Below are positions 60,985 through 64,000 of a stretch of DNA of 64,000 nt, in pieces. Within the stretch, counting starts at the first letter, position 1, and each line of letters opens with the position of its first letter. Made by a program: the position numbers and the translations under genes. Source of the DNA: Sulfurospirillum sp. UBA4058 (lineage in GTDB: Bacteria > Campylobacterota > Campylobacteria > Campylobacterales > Sulfurospirillaceae); contig DFZK01000009.1 in assembly GCA_002382085.1 (NCBI GenBank), forward strand, positions 95,947 through 159,946, given 5' to 3'. The notes under the pieces were generated by a model. The model was not told the origin of the DNA. It did no database searches and saw only the letters and a list, made by a program, of their open reading frames with translations.

Positions 60985-61706
60985 TTCCTCAAAGTTTCAA
61001 CCATCGCTACCGCCTCGGCATTGTCGCCGTGGACGCATAACGTATCGGCTTTAAGCGCGATTTTCTTACCCGAAATCGTCTCTAAAACACCCTCTCTCTG
61101 CAACAGCTTCAACCGCGCCACGACCGCATCGACGTCGTGTAAAACGGAGCCGACCTGATTGCGCGGTACCAAATAGCCCTCATCGTCATACGCACGATCC
61201 GCAAATACTTCGTACAACAACGCCATACCCGCTTGTGCGGCGGCTTCTTCATGCGAGCTCAAATCCATCATCGAGAGTACCATGACTTTTAAATCGCCGT
61301 CGATACGCTTGATAGCGGAAAGCACGGCTTTAAAAATACGCACGTCTTTCATCATATCGTTATAGAGCCCTCCGTGAGGCTTGACGTATTCCAATTTCGC
61401 ACCGTTGGCTTTGACAAATCCCCACAAAGCACCGACTTGGTAAATGACCATTGCTTCAATTTCTTCCAAGGAACACGCCATACTGCGTCTGCCGAATCCC
61501 GCCAAATCCGGATACGCCGGATGTGCTCCGATACGCACGCCGTGTTTTAACGCTAGTTTAATCGACTTATCCATAATCACGGGATCGCCCGCATGAAAAC
61601 CGCACGCGAAATTTGCCATATCCACATAGGGCATTATCAACTCGTCCAAGCCCATTTTCCAAGAGCCGAAACTCTCTCCGGCGTCGCAATTTAGTTTAAG
61701 ACTCAT
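60975..61706 (-). CDS. pxpA: 5-oxoprolinase subunit A (LamB/YcsF)
   Basis: A 243-residue protein with LNCDAGESFGSWKMGLDE, NFACGFHAGDPVIMDKSI, GAHPAYPDLAGFGRRSM and VKPHGGLYNDM, the marks of the LamB/YcsF family, whose member PxpA works with PxpBC. The substrate 5-oxoproline forms spontaneously from glutamine, so the operon has a clean-up role. The order A-B-C with overlaps is the usual one. Confidence 0.95.
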   Translation of the reverse strand: MSLKLNCDAGESFGSWKMGLDELIMPYVDMANFACGFHAGDPVIMDKSIKLALKHGVRIGAHPAYPDLAGFGRRSMACSLEEIEAMVIYQVGALWGFVKANGAKLEYVKPHGGLYNDMMKDVRIFKAVLSAIKRIDGDLKVMVLSMMDLSSHEEAAAQAGMALLYEVFADRAYDDEGYLVPRNQVGSVLHDVDAVVARLKLLQREGVLETISGKKIALKADTLCVHGDNAEAVAMVETLRKCM

Positions 61707-61786
61707 TTTTCGATCCTTTCACTTTTCTAGACGTATTGTAGCAACTTTCCCGTAGCTTCTACGCTTAAGATACAGCCAAATCATAG

Positions 61787-61792
61787 TATAAT
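61787..61792 (+). promoter_or_regulatory. -10 box of mnmG
   Basis: TATAAT on the plus strand, 75 bases before the start codon, in the 160-base gap to the divergent pxpA. T-rich stretches follow; nothing else is recognisable in the gap. Confidence 0.45.
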
Positions 61793-61866
61793 AAAGTTTT
61801 TCCCATACATTATTTCCTTTTGAGAAAAAAAGCGATTCAAAAATTTATATTTTAGGTACTGTGATT

Positions 61867-63741
61867 ATGAAATACGACGTGATTGTTATCGGAGGCGGAC
61901 ATGCGGGTATCGAAGCATCCTTGGCTTCCGCTAGGCTTGGACAAAAAACCCTTCTGATCTCTATTTTAGCCGAACAAATCGGCGCGGCAAGTTGCAATCC
62001 CGCCATCGGAGGACTCGCCAAAGGACATTTAGTCAAAGAAATCGACGCCTTAGGCGGTCAAATGGCACTCGCCACCGATGCATGCGGCATTCAGTTTCGC
62101 ATTTTAAACCTCTCTAAAGGCCCCGCCGTTCGCGGAAGCCGCGCTCAAATCGATATGGATCGTTACCGCATTTACATGCGCACGACGCTTTTAAATACCG
62201 AAAATTTAAGCATCGCTCAAGAGACGGCGGAAGAAATTCTGACCGAAGAGGGTCGTGTTACCGGCGTTATAACGTCGCTCGGGAACCGCTATCACGCTCA
62301 AAAAGTCATCGTTACGACCGGAACGTTTTTGCGAGGTCTTATTCATATCGGTGAATACCGACACGAATCCGGACGCGTAGGCGAATTCCCTTCCGTCAAA
62401 CTCTCCGCTTCCATCAAGGCGTTGGGGATTACGATGGGACGGCTAAAAACGGGGACGTGTGCAAGAATCGACGCCAAAACGATCGATTTTTCCAAAATGG
62501 AACTCCAACCCGGAGACGAACAGCCGATTCCGTTTAGTTTTCGTACCGATCGTACCGATTTTCATCCGCACCAACTGCCTTGCTATATCGCCTATACGAA
62601 TGAAGAGACACACACGATTATCGAGAGCAATTTTCACAGAGCACCTTTGTTTACGGGACAAATTAACGGTATCGGACCGCGTTACTGTCCCAGTATCGAA
62701 GACAAAATCAACCGCTTTCGCGATAAAGAACGCCACCATCTTTTTATCGAGCCGCAAACGCGCGAAGCAACCGAGTATTACATCAACGGCTTTAGTACCT
62801 CCTTACCGACCGATACGCAACTTGCCATGATTCATTCGGTCGAAGGAATGGAAAATGCAAAGATTGTTCGCTTCGGATACGCGATCGAATACGATTACGT
62901 CGATCCGACGGAACTCAAACATACGTTGGAAACCAAGAAAGTTTCCGGACTCTATTGCGCGGGGCAGATCAACGGAACGACCGGCTACGAAGAAGCGGCG
63001 GCACAAGGATTGATGGCAGGTATTAACGCCTCGTTGCAACTTCAGGGCAAAGAACCGCTGGTTTTGCGTCGCGACGAAGCGTATATCGGCGTTTTGATCG
63101 ATGATTTAGTCACGAAAGGCACGAAAGAGCCTTATCGTATGTTTACGAGTCGCGCAGAATACCGTCTGCTTTTACGCGAAGACAATGCGGATTTAAGACT
63201 CACGCCTTACGGCTATAAAATCGGCTTGATCGATGAGCAAACGCATGCACGCGTCGTCAAAAAGCATGAAGCATTATGTGAAGGTTTGACGTATTTGGAA
63301 GAGACGACGCTTACGCCTTCCAACGAGAACAATGCCTTTTTAGCCTCAATCGGAGAAGATAAAATTACCGATAAGGTTACGTTGCAGAAAATCGTTGCGC
63401 GTTCGGATTTTAGTATCGAGAAACTGGAAAAACTCGCACCTTGCATCGCGGCGTTTAGCGAAGAGGCAAAAGAGCAGATTTTGGTCGAAGCTAAATACAA
63501 AAATTATATCGAAAAACAAAAAGAGCAAATCGACGTGATGAAAGAGATGATTAACGTTGCCATTCCCACCGAGATGGATTTTGCGTCTATTTCGGGTCTC
63601 AGCAACGAAGTGGTCGAAAAACTCAAACGCTTCAATCCGCCGACCTTGTTTGCGGCAAGCGAGATTAGCGGTATTACGCCGGCCGCTTTGGATATTTTAC
63701 ATGTATATATCAAACTTTTTAATAAAAAAAATAAATCTTGA
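61867..63741 (+). CDS. mnmG: tRNA uridine-5-carboxymethylaminomethyl synthase, FAD subunit
   Basis: With MnmE this puts a carboxymethylaminomethyl group on wobble uridine 34 of certain tRNAs. The 624 residues include the FAD site DVIVIGGGHAGIEASLAS, CNPAIGGLAKGHLVKEID, the active-site Cys pair region around GRLKTGTCARID, and GYEEAAAQGLMAGINAS. The C-terminal tRNA-binding part ends near FASISGLSNEV. A GTG two codons upstream is possible. The stop lies within the first TTGACGT repeat ahead of petA. Confidence 0.97.
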   Translation: MKYDVIVIGGGHAGIEASLASARLGQKTLLISILAEQIGAASCNPAIGGLAKGHLVKEIDALGGQMALATDACGIQFRILNLSKGPAVRGSRAQIDMDRYRIYMRTTLLNTENLSIAQETAEEILTEEGRVTGVITSLGNRYHAQKVIVTTGTFLRGLIHIGEYRHESGRVGEFPSVKLSASIKALGITMGRLKTGTCARIDAKTIDFSKMELQPGDEQPIPFSFRTDRTDFHPHQLPCYIAYTNEETHTIIESNFHRAPLFTGQINGIGPRYCPSIEDKINRFRDKERHHLFIEPQTREATEYYINGFSTSLPTDTQLAMIHSVEGMENAKIVRFGYAIEYDYVDPTELKHTLETKKVSGLYCAGQINGTTGYEEAAAQGLMAGINASLQLQGKEPLVLRRDEAYIGVLIDDLVTKGTKEPYRMFTSRAEYRLLLREDNADLRLTPYGYKIGLIDEQTHARVVKKHEALCEGLTYLEETTLTPSNENNAFLASIGEDKITDKVTLQKIVARSDFSIEKLEKLAPCIAAFSEEAKEQILVEAKYKNYIEKQKEQIDVMKEMINVAIPTEMDFASISGLSNEVVEKLKRFNPPTLFAASEISGITPAALDILHVYIKLFNKKNKS

Positions 63742-63774
63742 CGTAAAATTGACGTAAATTCGTATAATTGACGT
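63738..63774 (+). repeat. Three direct TTGACGT repeats before petA
   Basis: TTGACGT occurs at 63738-63744, 63749-63755 and 63768-63774; the first two continue as TTGACGTAAA(A/T)T. Each contains a good -35 hexamer (TTGACG). They may be stacked promoters or binding sites for a regulator of the bc1 operon. Confidence 0.5.
63763..63768 (+). promoter_or_regulatory. -10 box before petA
   Basis: TATAAT, 19 bases after the TTGACG at 63738; this would be an ordinary promoter with a slightly long spacer and a leader of about 70 bases. Confidence 0.45.
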
Positions 63775-63843
63775 GTGTCATAGTTTCTTAATAAATTATA
63801 AGATAAAATAGTCACAAATTAAACTACAAGAAAGGAAAACAGG

Positions 63844-64000
63844 ATGGCTGTTGAAGAGAGCAGACGAGACTTTATCGGCATGGCATTCGGCGGTTTTGCG
63901 GCGGCAGGGGGCATAGTGGCTCTGGGCGCTATGAAAAAAACTTGGGATCCGCTTCCAAGCGTACAATCCGCCGGATTCATTACCGTTGATCTCTCTCCGA
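63844..64000 (+). CDS. petA: Ubiquinol-cytochrome c reductase iron-sulfur subunit (5' part)
   Basis: The first 52 residues of the Rieske protein of the cytochrome bc1 complex. The N terminus has a twin-arginine signal-anchor (SRRDFIGMAFGGFAAAGG, then a hydrophobic run to about residue 28), as in Campylobacter and Helicobacter PetA, followed by KKTWDPLPSVQSAG. The gene runs out of the window before the iron-sulfur cluster motifs. AAAGGAAAACAGG precedes the ATG. petB and petC would be expected next. Confidence 0.9.
   Translation, partial: MAVEESRRDFIGMAFGGFAAAGGIVALGAMKKTWDPLPSVQSAGFITVDLSP

Overview
The window reads as chromosomal DNA of a campylobacterotal (epsilonproteobacterial) bacterium, most like a free-living Sulfurospirillum/Sulfurimonas-type organism. 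This is an inference from gene content: a serS-pflB pair (PflB is a flagellar-motor scaffold protein confined to this phylum), a CheY of the Campylobacter type, a bacterial STT3 oligosaccharyltransferase (PglB), CcoS/CcoI for a cbb3 oxidase, and the start of petA for a cytochrome bc1 complex. Promoters are mostly a bare TATAAT without a clear -35 box, as usual in the phylum. No rRNA, tRNA, CRISPR array, insertion sequence or prophage was seen.

Layout. 1-3.4 kb: the end of serS, then pflB. 3.5-15.3 kb, minus strand: leuA with a structured leader holding a leucine-rich mini-ORF; pssA and a Psd-like protein; ftsH, prmA, cheY; hisA-hisH; a PDC-sensor membrane protein; pglB; and a WecA-type lipid-linked sugar-phosphate transferase. 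15.3-36.2 kb, minus strand: a long surface-polysaccharide cluster. Its first part (about 15.3-27 kb) is visibly A+T-rich and holds glycosyltransferases, methyltransferases, acyltransferase, a DegT aminotransferase/FdtA-like isomerase pair, a ParB-like protein and a Wzx flippase. Its second part makes nucleotide sugars (fcl, gmd, manC, ugd, tviB, manB/algC), with a secreted LigE-type DNA ligase and a PolB-like exonuclease embedded. 36.2-44.2 kb, plus strand: lipid A acyltransferase, ELM1-like protein, several glycosyltransferases, a hexapeptide acyltransferase and an O-antigen ligase-like protein. 44.2-49.4 kb, minus strand: a GT10 fucosyltransferase-like gene and the ADP-heptose set (gmhA, hldE, hldD, gmhB) behind a TPR gene.

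49.5-64 kb holds housekeeping and respiratory genes: a small cytochrome c, ccoS-ccoI, a GGDEF/EAL protein, an EamA transporter, tpx with a Cys-rich tail, pgeF, ribE, a methyl-accepting chemotaxis protein, the 5-oxoprolinase set pxpCBA, mnmG and the start of petA.

Working together: WecA-like protein would start a glycan on undecaprenyl phosphate, the glycosyltransferases extend it with GDP-fucose, UDP-uronic acids and possibly an amino-deoxyhexose, Wzx flips it, and the ligase and/or PglB transfers it to lipid A-core or protein; the heptose and LpxL genes build the core and lipid A.

The most unusual signal is not a gene: the 10-bp palindrome TKACATGTMA occurs 18 times exactly, in coding and non-coding DNA and in different reading frames, against about 0.25 expected in 64 kb of random sequence. 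One pair forms a perfect inverted repeat between two convergent genes. This resembles a DNA-uptake-sequence or HIP1-type iterated element, and a competence-associated LigE-type ligase lies in the same window.
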